Below are positions 50,633 through 59,398 of a stretch of DNA of 64,000 nt, in pieces. The translations under genes were made by a program, and so were the position numbers. Origin of the DNA: an uncultured Eisenbergiella sp. (GTDB taxonomy: Bacteria > Bacillota > Clostridia > Lachnospirales > Lachnospiraceae); the NCBI GenBank assembly GCA_910585455.1, contig CAJUEL010000012.1, forward strand, positions 45,537 to 109,536, read 5' to 3'. The notes under the pieces were generated by a model, which saw only the letters and a program-made list of their open reading frames with translations, was not told the origin of the DNA and ran no database searches. Position 1 is the first letter of the stretch, and every line of letters begins with the position of its first letter.

Positions 50633-51793
50633 ATGAATGACTTTATTTATTCTTATCCTGTAAAAGTATACTTTGGACAGGGGGCGGCGAAGAAGGCCTT
50701 TGCGGCAGAGCTTGGCAAGGTGGGAAAAAATGTGATGGTCACCTATGGCGGCGGCTCTGTAAAGCGCAGCGGTGTATTCGATGAAATCTGCGGCCTGCTG
50801 AAGGAAGCCGGAAAGGAGATCGTGGAATTTTCCGGCATCATGCCCAATCCCACCTACAAAAAGGTACAGGAAGGGGCGGCGCTTGCAAGGGACAGGCATG
50901 TTGATTTCATTCTGGCGGTGGGCGGCGGTTCCGTCATTGACTGCAGCAAGATCATCGCGGCCCAGGCGGTGTCCAAAAAGGATATCTGGGACATGGAATT
51001 CAAAGAGCATCAATTTCCAACAGAGTTTTTGCCCATGGGTGCGGTGGTCACGGCTTCCGGTACCGGCGCGGAGATGAATAACGGCGCAGTCATCACCAAC
51101 GAAGAGACAAAGCAGAAAGCGGGTGTGCTGGGGGCATATGCCAGCTTCGCCGTCCTGGATGTGGAGTATACCATGACGCTGCCCGAAAAGCAGGTGATTT
51201 CCGGGGCCTTTGACACGCTGAGCCACTGCATGGAGACTTATTTTGGCAGCCCCCGCCAGGGCACTCTTTCGGATGACATTGCAGAGGCTGTTATGAGAAA
51301 TACCATCCGCAATATCCGTGCCCTGAAAAAGGATATGAACGACAGAAACGCCAGAAGCGAGCTGATGTGGGCTTCCGCCATGGGCGAGAACGGCATCTTA
51401 AAGATTGGGAAAGTGACGGATTTCCAGGCGCACCAGATTGAGCATCAGTTAGGCGCTTATACCGACTGCAACCACGGGCAGGGGCTGGCTGTAATCCATC
51501 CGGTGCTTTACCGGCACATGTATCAGGACGGTGCAGAGCAGTTTGCCCGCTTTGCCGAAAATGTCTGGGGCATTTCCGGAGAGGGGAAAACCCGGGAAGA
51601 GCTGGCGGCGGCAGGCGTTCGGGCGCTGGCTGATTTTGTGAAGGAAATCGGAATGCCCACCACCTTTACGGAGATGGGGATCACGGACAGGAGCGTGTTA
51701 AAAGCGACAGCGGATACCTGCAACCTGACCGCCGGGTGCTGCAAGAAGTTTTCACGGGAGGAAATCCTTCAGATTCTGGAAGAGTGCTGGTAA
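50633..51793 (+). CDS. YqhD-like iron-containing alcohol dehydrogenase
   Basis: A 386-residue group III alcohol dehydrogenase. NAD(P)-binding GGGSVIDCSK with the upstream VTYGGGSVKRSG, and the metal ligands Asp194, His198 (AFDTLSHCMETYF), His267 and His281 (AHQIEHQLG, DCNHGQG), the same spacing as in YqhD-type aldehyde reductases. It likely reduces aldehydes with NADPH. AAAAGGAGAA precedes the ATG. It is the last gene of the A-promoter set. Confidence 0.92.
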   Translation: MNDFIYSYPVKVYFGQGAAKKAFAAELGKVGKNVMVTYGGGSVKRSGVFDEICGLLKEAGKEIVEFSGIMPNPTYKKVQEGAALARDRHVDFILAVGGGSVIDCSKIIAAQAVSKKDIWDMEFKEHQFPTEFLPMGAVVTASGTGAEMNNGAVITNEETKQKAGVLGAYASFAVLDVEYTMTLPEKQVISGAFDTLSHCMETYFGSPRQGTLSDDIAEAVMRNTIRNIRALKKDMNDRNARSELMWASAMGENGILKIGKVTDFQAHQIEHQLGAYTDCNHGQGLAVIHPVLYRHMYQDGAEQFARFAENVWGISGEGKTREELAAAGVRALADFVKEIGMPTTFTEMGITDRSVLKATADTCNLTAGCCKKFSREEILQILEECW

Positions 51794-51852
51794 AAAATAT
51801 TGTAACATTGCATACTGGGCGGTGGAATCGTAAATCTATGACTTCGGTTGAA

Positions 51853-51915
51853 ACCAACAGGTATACACTGGAAAACCAATAGGAACTTCTCAATCCATCT
51901 TTATTTGTCTATAAT
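51853..51915 (+). promoter_or_regulatory. LysR-type promoter, copy B (PTS operon)
   Basis: ACC-N4-GGT dyad at 51853-51862, ACTTCT at 51885-51890, -10 TATAAT at 51910-51915, with the same spacing as copies A and C. The 100-base leader that follows carries two similar AAACCGTTAC / AAACCGTAAC blocks (about 51948-51971). Confidence 0.7.
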
Positions 51916-52014
51916 TGACAATAAGAAGAGAAGAAACGGAGAAAAAACCGTTACTTCTGAAACCGTAACTTTCATCTATCAGGCAAAATGCCTACAATTC
52001 AAGGAGGGGTAAAA

Positions 52015-53874
52015 ATGGATTATTCCACGACAGCGAAACAGCTCCTGGAAAAGCTGGGGGGAGAGAAGAACATCGTCAGCGTGACGCACTGTATGACCCG
52101 TCTCCGCTTTGTCTTAAAGGACGAAGCCGGTATCAATGACGGGCAGGTCAAGGCCATTTCCGGCGTGGTGGGGACCATGCGCAAGGGAGGCCAGTACCAG
52201 GTCATCATCGGCAACGAGGTGGCCAAATGCTACAATGAATTTCTGAAACTGGGAAAATTCGATGGACAGGGTGGAGCATCGGCTCCTGCGAAAGGGGGCA
52301 ATCCTGTTTCCGTTATCCTGGATGCCATTTCCGGAAGCATGTCTCCCGTGATTCCCGCCATCATCGGCGCCGGTATGGTACAGGTACTGAACATCATCCT
52401 TGGATGGATTCTTCCGGCAGACAGCCCCACGCTGCAGCTGATGAGCGTAATCGGCAATACGGCATTCTATTTCCTGCCCGTGCTTGTGGCTTTTTCGGCA
52501 GGACGGAAGTTTGGAGGCAACCCCTTCCTTGTCACGGCGGTGGTGGCAATTTTAATCCATCCGAATTTTGTGGCTCTGACGGGTGCGGAGGGAGGTATCA
52601 ACTTTCTGGGGATCCCGGTGACCAGCTTTGATTATTCTTCCAGCATCATCCCCGCCATCCTCACCGCCTGGGTCATGAGCTACATTGAAAAGCTTGTGGA
52701 GAAGATCACGCCTGCCTTCACGAAGAATTTCTTAAAACCCATGCTGATCATCCTGGTGTCAACACCCGTTGCGTTCCTGCTGCTTGGGCCTCTGGGGTCC
52801 TTCATCGGCGGCGGTCTGGCTTCCGCACTGGTGTTTATTCAGAGCCATTTCAGCATCGCAGCTTACATCATCATGGCTGCGGCTATGCCTTTCATCGTCA
52901 TGACAGGTATGCACTGGGCTTTCATCCCTGTGGTGTTCGGCGCGTTGGAGACGCCTGCCGGTGAATCCCTGATGCTTCCCGCCATGCTGATCAGCAACCT
53001 GGCCCAGGGCGCTGCCTGCCTGGCTGTGGCAATCAAATCGAAGAACAGCAGGATAAAGCAGGTTGCGGGCTCCTCCAGCGTATCCGCCATCTTCGCGGGT
53101 GTGACCGAGCCCGGACTGTATGGTGTGACCATGCCGCTGAAACGTCCTTTGATCGCCGTATGTCTTTCCAGTGGAATCACCGGATTGATTGCAGGCATTA
53201 TGAATGTATCCGCGAGTTCCTTTGCCTCTCCGTCCCTGTTGGCGCTGCCCATTTTCGTCCATGCGGAGAAGTCCAATAATTTTGTGATGGCCTGTATCTG
53301 TGCTGCCATCGCTATCGTTCTTACCTTTGTGGTGACCTGGGTGATGGGATTTGCGGATCCTGAGGACGGAAGCGGAAGTGATCCGGCGCCTGCTGATGAG
53401 AAAAAAACTGCTTTGGCAGGAAAGGCACAGGCGATCGGCGCTCCTGTGGCGGGTAAAGCGATTGCTCTGTCCAGGGTAAATGATGAAACCTTTGCAAGCG
53501 GTGTGCTGGGAAAAGGAATCGCGATTGAGCCAGCGGCCGGAAAGGTGTATGCGCCTTTTGACGGTAAGGCAGAAACGGTTGCGGACAGCTGCCATGCGCT
53601 TGGCCTGATTTCGGACGGCGGTGTGGAGCTGCTGATCCATGTGGGACTGGAGACTGTCCGTCTGAAAGGGAAGCATTTCAGGAGTCATGTAGAAGAAGGA
53701 CAGCGCATCAGCAAGGGACAGCTGCTGCTGGAATTTGATCTTGCGGCCATTGCCAAAGAAGGGTTTGATACGGTCATTCCGGTGGTGATTACGAATTCTG
53801 ACGATTATGAAGAAATCACTCCGGTGGAGGGCAGAGCCGTAAACGTCCAGGACACAATTATCCAGACAGCATAA
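52015..53874 (+). CDS. PTS beta-glucoside transporter, fused EIIBCA
   Basis: A 619-residue sugar permease that takes up and phosphorylates beta-glucosides. EIIB comes first with phospho-Cys26 in SVTHCMTRLRF. An EIIC membrane domain spans about residues 105-465 (VIPAIIGAGMVQVLNIILGW, MTGMHWAFIPVVFGALE). EIIA is at the C-terminus with the two active-site His residues in DSCHALGL and ELLIHVGLETVRLKG. The ATG at 52015 follows AAGGAGGGG. The operon continues with a GH1 enzyme, HPr and enzyme I. No BglG-type antiterminator gene is adjacent, so control is probably by promoter B. Confidence 0.93.
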   Translation: MDYSTTAKQLLEKLGGEKNIVSVTHCMTRLRFVLKDEAGINDGQVKAISGVVGTMRKGGQYQVIIGNEVAKCYNEFLKLGKFDGQGGASAPAKGGNPVSVILDAISGSMSPVIPAIIGAGMVQVLNIILGWILPADSPTLQLMSVIGNTAFYFLPVLVAFSAGRKFGGNPFLVTAVVAILIHPNFVALTGAEGGINFLGIPVTSFDYSSSIIPAILTAWVMSYIEKLVEKITPAFTKNFLKPMLIILVSTPVAFLLLGPLGSFIGGGLASALVFIQSHFSIAAYIIMAAAMPFIVMTGMHWAFIPVVFGALETPAGESLMLPAMLISNLAQGAACLAVAIKSKNSRIKQVAGSSSVSAIFAGVTEPGLYGVTMPLKRPLIAVCLSSGITGLIAGIMNVSASSFASPSLLALPIFVHAEKSNNFVMACICAAIAIVLTFVVTWVMGFADPEDGSGSDPAPADEKKTALAGKAQAIGAPVAGKAIALSRVNDETFASGVLGKGIAIEPAAGKVYAPFDGKAETVADSCHALGLISDGGVELLIHVGLETVRLKGKHFRSHVEEGQRISKGQLLLEFDLAAIAKEGFDTVIPVVITNSDDYEEITPVEGRAVNVQDTIIQTA

Positions 53875-53934
53875 AGGAATGCTTCCGGATGGAAGCATGG
53901 GAAACAGAAATTCAGCGACACATAAATGGCAACG

Positions 53935-54029
53935 ATAGGAAACGACAAAATAATTGTCGTTTCCTATAACCTGATGCACGCGTCCGCACGGGGAAATATC
54001 GCTGCTTTCACAGCGTGCGGACAGTGCAG
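53935..54029 (+). ncRNA. 95-nt structured element, copy 1, before the GH1 gene
   Basis: Stem 1 is ATAGGAAACGACAA with TTGTCGTTTCCTAT (53935-53967). Stem 2 nests TGCAC/GTGCA, GTCCGCAC/GTGCGGAC and GCTG/CAGC around a small loop. Copy 2 at 57580 keeps the architecture, and one outer pair differs compensatorily (GCAC/GTGC here, GCAT/ATGC there). It ends 22 bases before the GH1 start codon. It may be a cis-acting RNA or a DNA repeat. Confidence 0.55.
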
Positions 54030-54051
54030 ATATGAAGCAGAGGGATTGCAT

Positions 54052-55482
54052 ATGGACATGAGATTTCCCGAAAATTTCCTCTGGGGCGGCGCGGTGGCGG
54101 CGAACCAGTGCGAAGGGGCTTTTGATGAGGATGGAAAAGGCTTAAGCATTCAGGATGTGACCCCGGGGGGCCTTAAGGGGCCTGTCACGGAGCGTCCCAC
54201 GCCTGATAACATGAAGCTGGTGGGAATTGACTTTTATCACCGTTACAGGGAAGATATCGGGCTGTTTGCCGAAATGGGTTTCAAGGTTTTCAGAACATCC
54301 ATCGCATGGAGCCGTATTTTTCCGAACGGGGACGATGAGACGCCAAACGAAAAAGGACTGCAGTTTTATGATGACCTTTTTGATGAGTGCCTGAAATACG
54401 GCATTCAGCCGCTGGTAACGATTTCCCATTATGAGACGCCGCTGAACCTTGCGGTAAAGTACAATGGCTGGGCCAACCGGGCGCTGATCGGTTTTTACGA
54501 GCGATATGTCCGCACGATCTTTGCCAGGTATGGGAAAAAGGTAAAGCTCTGGCTGACCTTCAATGAGATCAACTCCGTGCTACATTCGCCTTTTATGAGC
54601 GGCGGTATTTATACCCCTAAGGAGCAATTGACGAAACAGGAGCTGTATCAGGCAGTCCATCACGAACTGATAGCCAGTGCGCTGGCCACAAAGATTGCTC
54701 ATGAGATGATCCCGGATGCGAAGGTCGGCTGTATGATCTTAAGCATGCCCGTTTATCCGCTGACCCCGGCGCCTGATGATGTGATGGCTGTCATGGCCGC
54801 TGAGCACCAGAATGACTTTTTCGGGGATGTGCATGTGAGGGGCGCATACCCCGGTTATATGAAGCGGTATTTCCGGGAAAACGGCATTGAGATTCGGATG
54901 GCCGAAGGTGATGAGGAGCTGCTTGAAAATACCGTGGACTTTGTCTCCTTCAGCTACTATATGAGCGTCTGTGAGACAGCGGATCCGTCCAAAGAAAGAG
55001 GGCCGGGCAATATTCTGGGCGGCGTGCCCAACCCTTATCTGTCTGCATCCGAGTGGGGGTGGCAGGTCGATGCCCAGGGGCTGCGCTACGCGCTGAACCG
55101 TTTTTATGACCGCTACCGGAAGCCGCTGTTCATCGTGGAAAACGGACTGGGGGCAGTAGACCGGCTGGTCACCGGAGCAGACGGCCTGCCTACGGTGGAG
55201 GATGACTACCGCATCAGCTATCTGAACGACCATCTGGTCCAGGTAAGGGAAGCGATTGAGGACGGAGTGGAAGTGATGGGCTATACGTCCTGGGGCTGCA
55301 TCGATCTGGTCAGCGCTTCCACGGCGGAACTGAAAAAACGATACGGGTTCATCTATGTGGACCGGAATGATGATGGAAGCGGGACATTAAAGCGCTATAA
55401 AAAGAAATCATTTGACTGGTACAAAGAAGTGATCCGGACAAATGGAGCCAGCCTGGAGACCGGGCAGGCTGTGAAGCAGTAA
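54052..55482 (+). CDS. 6-phospho-beta-glucosidase, GH1
   Basis: Splits the phosphorylated beta-glucoside delivered by the EIIBCA transporter. The 476-residue TIM barrel has the GH1 N-terminal signature FPENFLWGGAVAANQCEGAF, acid/base Glu172 in LTFNEINS and nucleophile Glu363 in FIVENGLGA, with YTSWGCIDLVSA near the end. The ATG at 54052 (next ATG at 54058) follows AGCAGAGGGA; the frame upstream runs through the structured element and is not used. Confidence 0.93.
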   Translation: MDMRFPENFLWGGAVAANQCEGAFDEDGKGLSIQDVTPGGLKGPVTERPTPDNMKLVGIDFYHRYREDIGLFAEMGFKVFRTSIAWSRIFPNGDDETPNEKGLQFYDDLFDECLKYGIQPLVTISHYETPLNLAVKYNGWANRALIGFYERYVRTIFARYGKKVKLWLTFNEINSVLHSPFMSGGIYTPKEQLTKQELYQAVHHELIASALATKIAHEMIPDAKVGCMILSMPVYPLTPAPDDVMAVMAAEHQNDFFGDVHVRGAYPGYMKRYFRENGIEIRMAEGDEELLENTVDFVSFSYYMSVCETADPSKERGPGNILGGVPNPYLSASEWGWQVDAQGLRYALNRFYDRYRKPLFIVENGLGAVDRLVTGADGLPTVEDDYRISYLNDHLVQVREAIEDGVEVMGYTSWGCIDLVSASTAELKKRYGFIYVDRNDDGSGTLKRYKKKSFDWYKEVIRTNGASLETGQAVKQ

Positions 55483-55505
55483 CAGGAAAGGCAGGTAAAG
55501 AGAAA

Positions 55506-55766
55506 ATGAAACAATTTCAGTATACAATCAAGGATCCCTTAGGCATCCACGCCCGTCCCGCGGGGCTGCTGGTCAAGGCGGCGAAGGAGCTGGACAGCAC
55601 GGTGACAATCAGCAATGCGGCCGGAAAGTCAGCCGCAGCCACGAAGCTGATGGCTCTGATGGGGCTGGGAATTAAAGGCGGTGATACGGTTACCGTTGCC
55701 GTGGAGGGTGGAGATGAGGACGCCGGCCTGACCGCCATGAAACATTTCTTCGAAGAAAATCTGTAA
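55506..55766 (+). CDS. ptsH: HPr phosphocarrier protein
   Basis: Carries phosphate from enzyme I to EIIA. The 86-residue protein has His15 in LGIHARPAGLLVKAA. The region that in Bacillus HPr holds regulatory Ser46 reads ATKLMALMGLG, with Lys aligned to the Ser, so classical HPr-kinase control at that site is not expected. This variant is common in Clostridia HPr-like proteins as I recall them. Lies between the GH1 and enzyme I genes. Confidence 0.93.
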   Translation: MKQFQYTIKDPLGIHARPAGLLVKAAKELDSTVTISNAAGKSAAATKLMALMGLGIKGGDTVTVAVEGGDEDAGLTAMKHFFEENL

Positions 55767-55783
55767 ATCGGGAGGCAGTATTT

Positions 55784-57412
55784 ATGCAGGTATTTACCGG
55801 AAAATCCATTCTGAACGGAATTGCCATCGGCCCTGTACGGATTTACCATAAAGCCCAAAATGACACCACTGTAAACTCTGCATTGACGGCAGAACAGGAG
55901 TGGGAGCGATTTGAAACCGCCCAGGCAAAGGCGCAGGAGCAGCTGGCCGGGCTTTATAAAAAGGCGTTGGCCGAGGTGGGAGAGGACAACGCCGCTATCT
56001 TTGAGGTCCATCAGATGATGCTGGAGGATGAGGATTATACGGATGCGGTCCGGGACATCATTGAGCGGCAGAATGCAACTGCAGAGTATGCGGTTTCTAC
56101 TACTGGTGAAAATTTTGCAGCCATGTTTGCGGCCATGGACGACGCGTATATGCAGGCCCGCGCCGCTGATGTGAAGGATATTTCACAGCGGCTTGTGAAT
56201 ATTCTGTCAGGCGGGGCAGATTCAGGCTTTCTGGGGGAAGAACCCGTGATTCTTGTGGCAGACGACCTGACTCCCAGTGAAACGGTACAGCTGGATAAAT
56301 CGAAGCTTTTAGGGTTCATTACCCGCCATGGCTCTTCCAACAGCCATACGGCCATCCTGGCCAGGACCATGAATATTCCGGCTTTGATCGGCGTGGACTT
56401 CGATGAGAGCTGGGACGGCAAGACGGCGGTATTGGATGGGTATAATCACTGTGTTTATCTGGAGCCTGCCGTAGAGCTGTTGGCTTCCATGGAGGAAAAA
56501 CAAAATAACGACATGAAACAGACGGCGCTTCTGCAGGGATTGAAGAAAAAGCCCAATGTGACCCTGGACGGGCGGGAAATCAACGTGTTCGCGAATATCG
56601 GGAATGCGGGGGACGTGGGACTGGTGCTCCAGAATGACGCAGGGGGCATCGGCCTGTTCCGCAGCGAGTTCCTCTATCTGGATGCTGAGGACTATCCCAC
56701 TGAGGAGGCTCAGTTTTCCATTTATAAGCAGGTCGTGGAGACCATGGCCGGAAAGAAGGTCATCATCCGCACGCTGGACATTGGAGCGGATAAGCAGGCA
56801 GAATATTTCGGGCTGGAAAAGGAGGAAAATCCGGCATTGGGATACAGGGCCATACGTATCTGCCTGACACAAAAGGAGATTTTCAAACAGCAACTGCGGG
56901 CAATTCTGCGGGCAAGCGCCTATGGTACGGTATCCGTCATGTTTCCCATGGTTATTTCCGTCCGGGAGGTCCGGGATGCCAAAGAACTGCTGGAGGAATG
57001 CCGGGCAGAACTCCTTGCAGAGGGGAGGATTGCGGGTGATGTGGAAGTGGGCATTATGGTGGAGACTCCGGCCGCAGTCATGATGGCGGATGAACTGGCT
57101 GAAGAAGTGCAGTTTTTCTCCCTGGGCACCAATGACCTGACCCAGTATACCCTGGCCATTGACCGTCAGAATCCGAAGCTGGACGCCTTTTATGATCCCC
57201 ATCATCCCGCAGTGCTGAAGATGATCCGCCAGACAATAGAGGCCGGACACCGCCACGGCTGCTGGGTGGGCATCTGCGGGGAACTGGGGGCGGACCTGAC
57301 GCTGGCGGAAACCTTCCTGCGCATGGGAGTGGATGAGCTGTCCGTATCTCCGCCTGCGGTGCTGCCGCTGCGCAAGAAAATCCGCAGCCTCGATCTGAGC
57401 AAAGAGATTTGA
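55784..57412 (+). CDS. ptsI: PTS enzyme I
   Basis: Transfers phosphate from phosphoenolpyruvate to HPr. The 542-residue protein has the phospho-His188 in GSSNSHTAILART, and the PEP-binding C-terminal barrel with GLFRSEFLYLD, TLDIGADKQ, EVGIMVETPAAV, FFSLGTNDLTQYTLAIDR and GICGELGAD. AGGAGG-type site (GGGAGGC) precedes the ATG. With the upstream genes it completes a phosphorelay from PEP to sugar in one operon. A good terminator follows. Confidence 0.95.
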   Translation: MQVFTGKSILNGIAIGPVRIYHKAQNDTTVNSALTAEQEWERFETAQAKAQEQLAGLYKKALAEVGEDNAAIFEVHQMMLEDEDYTDAVRDIIERQNATAEYAVSTTGENFAAMFAAMDDAYMQARAADVKDISQRLVNILSGGADSGFLGEEPVILVADDLTPSETVQLDKSKLLGFITRHGSSNSHTAILARTMNIPALIGVDFDESWDGKTAVLDGYNHCVYLEPAVELLASMEEKQNNDMKQTALLQGLKKKPNVTLDGREINVFANIGNAGDVGLVLQNDAGGIGLFRSEFLYLDAEDYPTEEAQFSIYKQVVETMAGKKVIIRTLDIGADKQAEYFGLEKEENPALGYRAIRICLTQKEIFKQQLRAILRASAYGTVSVMFPMVISVREVRDAKELLEECRAELLAEGRIAGDVEVGIMVETPAAVMMADELAEEVQFFSLGTNDLTQYTLAIDRQNPKLDAFYDPHHPAVLKMIRQTIEAGHRHGCWVGICGELGADLTLAETFLRMGVDELSVSPPAVLPLRKKIRSLDLSKEI

Positions 57413-57418
57413 ATAAGG

Positions 57419-57463
57419 ACACCTGTATCAAAGTGAACTCAGGATTTGATACAGGTGTTTTTC
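57419..57463 (+). terminator. Terminator after ptsI
   Basis: ACACCTGTATCAAA pairs with TTTGATACAGGTGT across a 12-base or longer loop, followed by TTTTT. Confidence 0.88.
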
Positions 57464-57509
57464 ATTCGTGGCAATAAAATTCCCGCAGAGCGTGAATTCT
57501 GTCGTTAAT

Positions 57510-57572
57510 ACCCAAAGGTACAAACTGCATAACAAATAGAGACTTCTGAAGCCGGCCCGGTTTTCTTATAAT
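57510..57572 (+). promoter_or_regulatory. LysR-type promoter, copy C (flavodoxin lipoproteins)
   Basis: ACC-N4-GGT dyad at 57510-57519, ACTTCT at 57542-57547, -10 TATAAT at 57567-57572. The layout is identical to copies A and B over 63 bases. Transcription should start near 57579, exactly where the structured element begins. Confidence 0.72.
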
Positions 57573-57579
57573 GGGACTG

Positions 57580-57672
57580 ATAGGAAACGAAAAAAGATTG
57601 TCGTGTCCTATAGCCTGATGCATACGTCCGTACAGGGAAACATCGCTGCTTTAGCAGCGTGCGGACGATGCA
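57580..57672 (+). ncRNA. 95-nt structured element, copy 2, at the start of the flavodoxin transcript
   Basis: It has the same two-stem architecture as copy 1 (53935), starting at the expected first transcribed base of promoter C. Stem 1 has two changes from the perfect form; stem 2 has TGCAT/ATGCA where copy 1 has TGCAC/GTGCA. A third hairpin (GGAAACGAC...GTCGTTTCC) follows at about 57674-57700, before the GGGAGG site of the first lipoprotein gene. Confidence 0.55.
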
Positions 57673-57724
57673 AACGGAAACGACTTATGTCGTTTCCTGT
57701 AAATAACAGAATCGGGAGGTAACA

Positions 57725-58510
57725 ATGATTATGGCAAACAAAAAAAGCAGAAGTCTTCTCTCATGCATATTGGCGGCGGCCATGTTGTTTTTACTTTCCG
57801 CCTGCGGTAATGATGATAACGGGCGGAATGCATCCGTGTCCGATGTGCAGGAAGACAGTCCGGCCACGGAGGATGGAGGCATAGACACTTCGGATATAGC
57901 GGATACCGGCGGGGCAGAGGATGAAGCCAAAAGCGCTGCTGACACAGGAAGCTCTGCGAAAGAAGAGGGAAGCAAAATTCTGATTGCCTACTTCACGGCG
58001 GCAGAGAACAGCGGTGTGGATGCCATTGCTTCTGCCAGTTACACCATGATAAGAGATGAGGCGGTAGGACGTGTCCGCGCTGTGGCCGATATGATTCAGG
58101 CACGGACAGGCGGTGAACTGTTCTCCATCCAGACCTCTACGGTGTATCCTGCAGATGGAGGCGCCCTGATCGATCAGGCGGCTGACGAACAGAATGCGGA
58201 GTTTCGTCCGGAATTGACTTCCCATATCGACAATCTGGATGATTATGATGTGATTTTCGTGGGATTTCCAAACTGGTGGTATGACATGCCCATGGCGATG
58301 TACAGCTTTTTTGAAGAATATGACTTTACAGGCAAGACCATCGTCCCCTTCAACGTCCACAATGGAAGCCGCTTTTCAGGCACCATCAGCACCATTCAGG
58401 ATCTGGAGCCGGGAGCTGTAGTGATTGAGGATGGGTTCACTGTGAGCGAGCGCAACGTGGAAGAAGCGGAAAGCGATGTGCAGGAGTGGCTGGCGGGTCT
58501 GGGCTATTAA
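57725..58510 (+). CDS. Flavodoxin-fold lipoprotein 1
   Basis: A 261-residue lipoprotein (LLSCILAAAMLFLLSACG; lipobox LSAC) with a long acidic Ser/Asp/Glu linker to about residue 80 and a flavodoxin-like domain (SKILIAYFTAAENS, DDYDVIFVGFPNWWYDMPMA, FTGKTIVPFNVHNGS). The usual short Ser/Thr-Gly-x-Thr phosphate loop is replaced by a longer segment. GGGAGGTAAC precedes the ATG. First of three such genes after promoter C; together they would place flavin proteins on the outer face of the membrane. Confidence 0.87.
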   Translation: MIMANKKSRSLLSCILAAAMLFLLSACGNDDNGRNASVSDVQEDSPATEDGGIDTSDIADTGGAEDEAKSAADTGSSAKEEGSKILIAYFTAAENSGVDAIASASYTMIRDEAVGRVRAVADMIQARTGGELFSIQTSTVYPADGGALIDQAADEQNAEFRPELTSHIDNLDDYDVIFVGFPNWWYDMPMAMYSFFEEYDFTGKTIVPFNVHNGSRFSGTISTIQDLEPGAVVIEDGFTVSERNVEEAESDVQEWLAGLGY

Positions 58511-58529
58511 GGAAAAGGAGGAGATTATC

Positions 58530-59324
58530 ATGAAAAAATTGACAGCAATTTTGCTCAGCACAGTAATGGTTTTAAGCCTTGCCGCATGCGGCAGCCAGGA
58601 TAGCGGGAAAAGCGGTTCAGATACCCTGCCATCCGGCACAGCCGGGACCGGAAATGAATCACAGGAATCCGTGGGACAGCAGGAGGATGAGGATACAGGC
58701 GCATCCATCGCGGATAGCACGGCAGATATGGCAGCAGACAGCTCAGAAGATGTGGAAGCAGAAGAGGAGGATTCACCTGCAGAGGTATCCGAAGAGGCAG
58801 CAGCAGACGAAGCCGGCTCCGAATCCCAGACCGGAGAAGGAAGGACGCTTGTGGTATATTACTCGGCAACAGGGCATACCGGAAATGTGGCAGGCTATAT
58901 CGCGGCGGCAACGGACGGAGATGTTTTCGAGCTGGTGCCTGCAGAGGCTTACAGCTCAGAGGACCTGAACTGGTCAGACGAGAACAGCCGTGTAGTATAT
59001 GAGCATGACCACCCGGACGAGAGGGAGGTGGAGCTTGTGGAGGCAACCGTTGCGGACTGGGACTCCTATGACACTGTATTCATCGGCTTTCCCATCTGGT
59101 GGGGAATCGCGGCATGGCCGGTGGACAGCTTTATCGCAGCCAATGATTTTACCGGTAAGACGGTAGTGCCTTTCTGTACCTCATCCAGTTCGGGACTGGG
59201 GGAAAGCGGCAGGCTGCTTGCGGAAGCCGCCGGCACAGGAGAGTGGCTGGAGGGCATGCGGTTTTCCTCCGGTGCTTCCGAAGACACGGTAAAGGAGTGG
59301 GTGGAAAGCCTGAACCTGCAATGA
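58530..59324 (+). CDS. Flavodoxin-fold lipoprotein 2
   Basis: A 264-residue lipoprotein (KLTAILLSTVMVLSLAACG; lipobox LAAC) with a very acidic linker and a flavodoxin domain with a canonical FMN loop (VVYYSATGHTGNVAGYI), DSYDTVFIGFPIWWGIAAWP and FTGKTVVPFCTSSSSGLGES. AAAAGGAGGAG precedes the ATG. It lies 19 bases after lipoprotein 1 and is probably in the same transcript. Confidence 0.88.
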   Translation: MKKLTAILLSTVMVLSLAACGSQDSGKSGSDTLPSGTAGTGNESQESVGQQEDEDTGASIADSTADMAADSSEDVEAEEEDSPAEVSEEAAADEAGSESQTGEGRTLVVYYSATGHTGNVAGYIAAATDGDVFELVPAEAYSSEDLNWSDENSRVVYEHDHPDEREVELVEATVADWDSYDTVFIGFPIWWGIAAWPVDSFIAANDFTGKTVVPFCTSSSSGLGESGRLLAEAAGTGEWLEGMRFSSGASEDTVKEWVESLNLQ

Positions 59325-59398
59325 CCATGGCGGATGCAGATAAGGGAGTCATTGATATAAAGTAAGAACAGCAAACAAAAAAGGTGGTATCAGAAAAG

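Noticed and set aside
51916..52014. BglG-type antiterminator target in the PTS leader
   Set aside because: The repeated AAACCGTTAC-like blocks do not match the known RNA antiterminator consensus, no terminator follows them, and no antiterminator gene is next to the operon.
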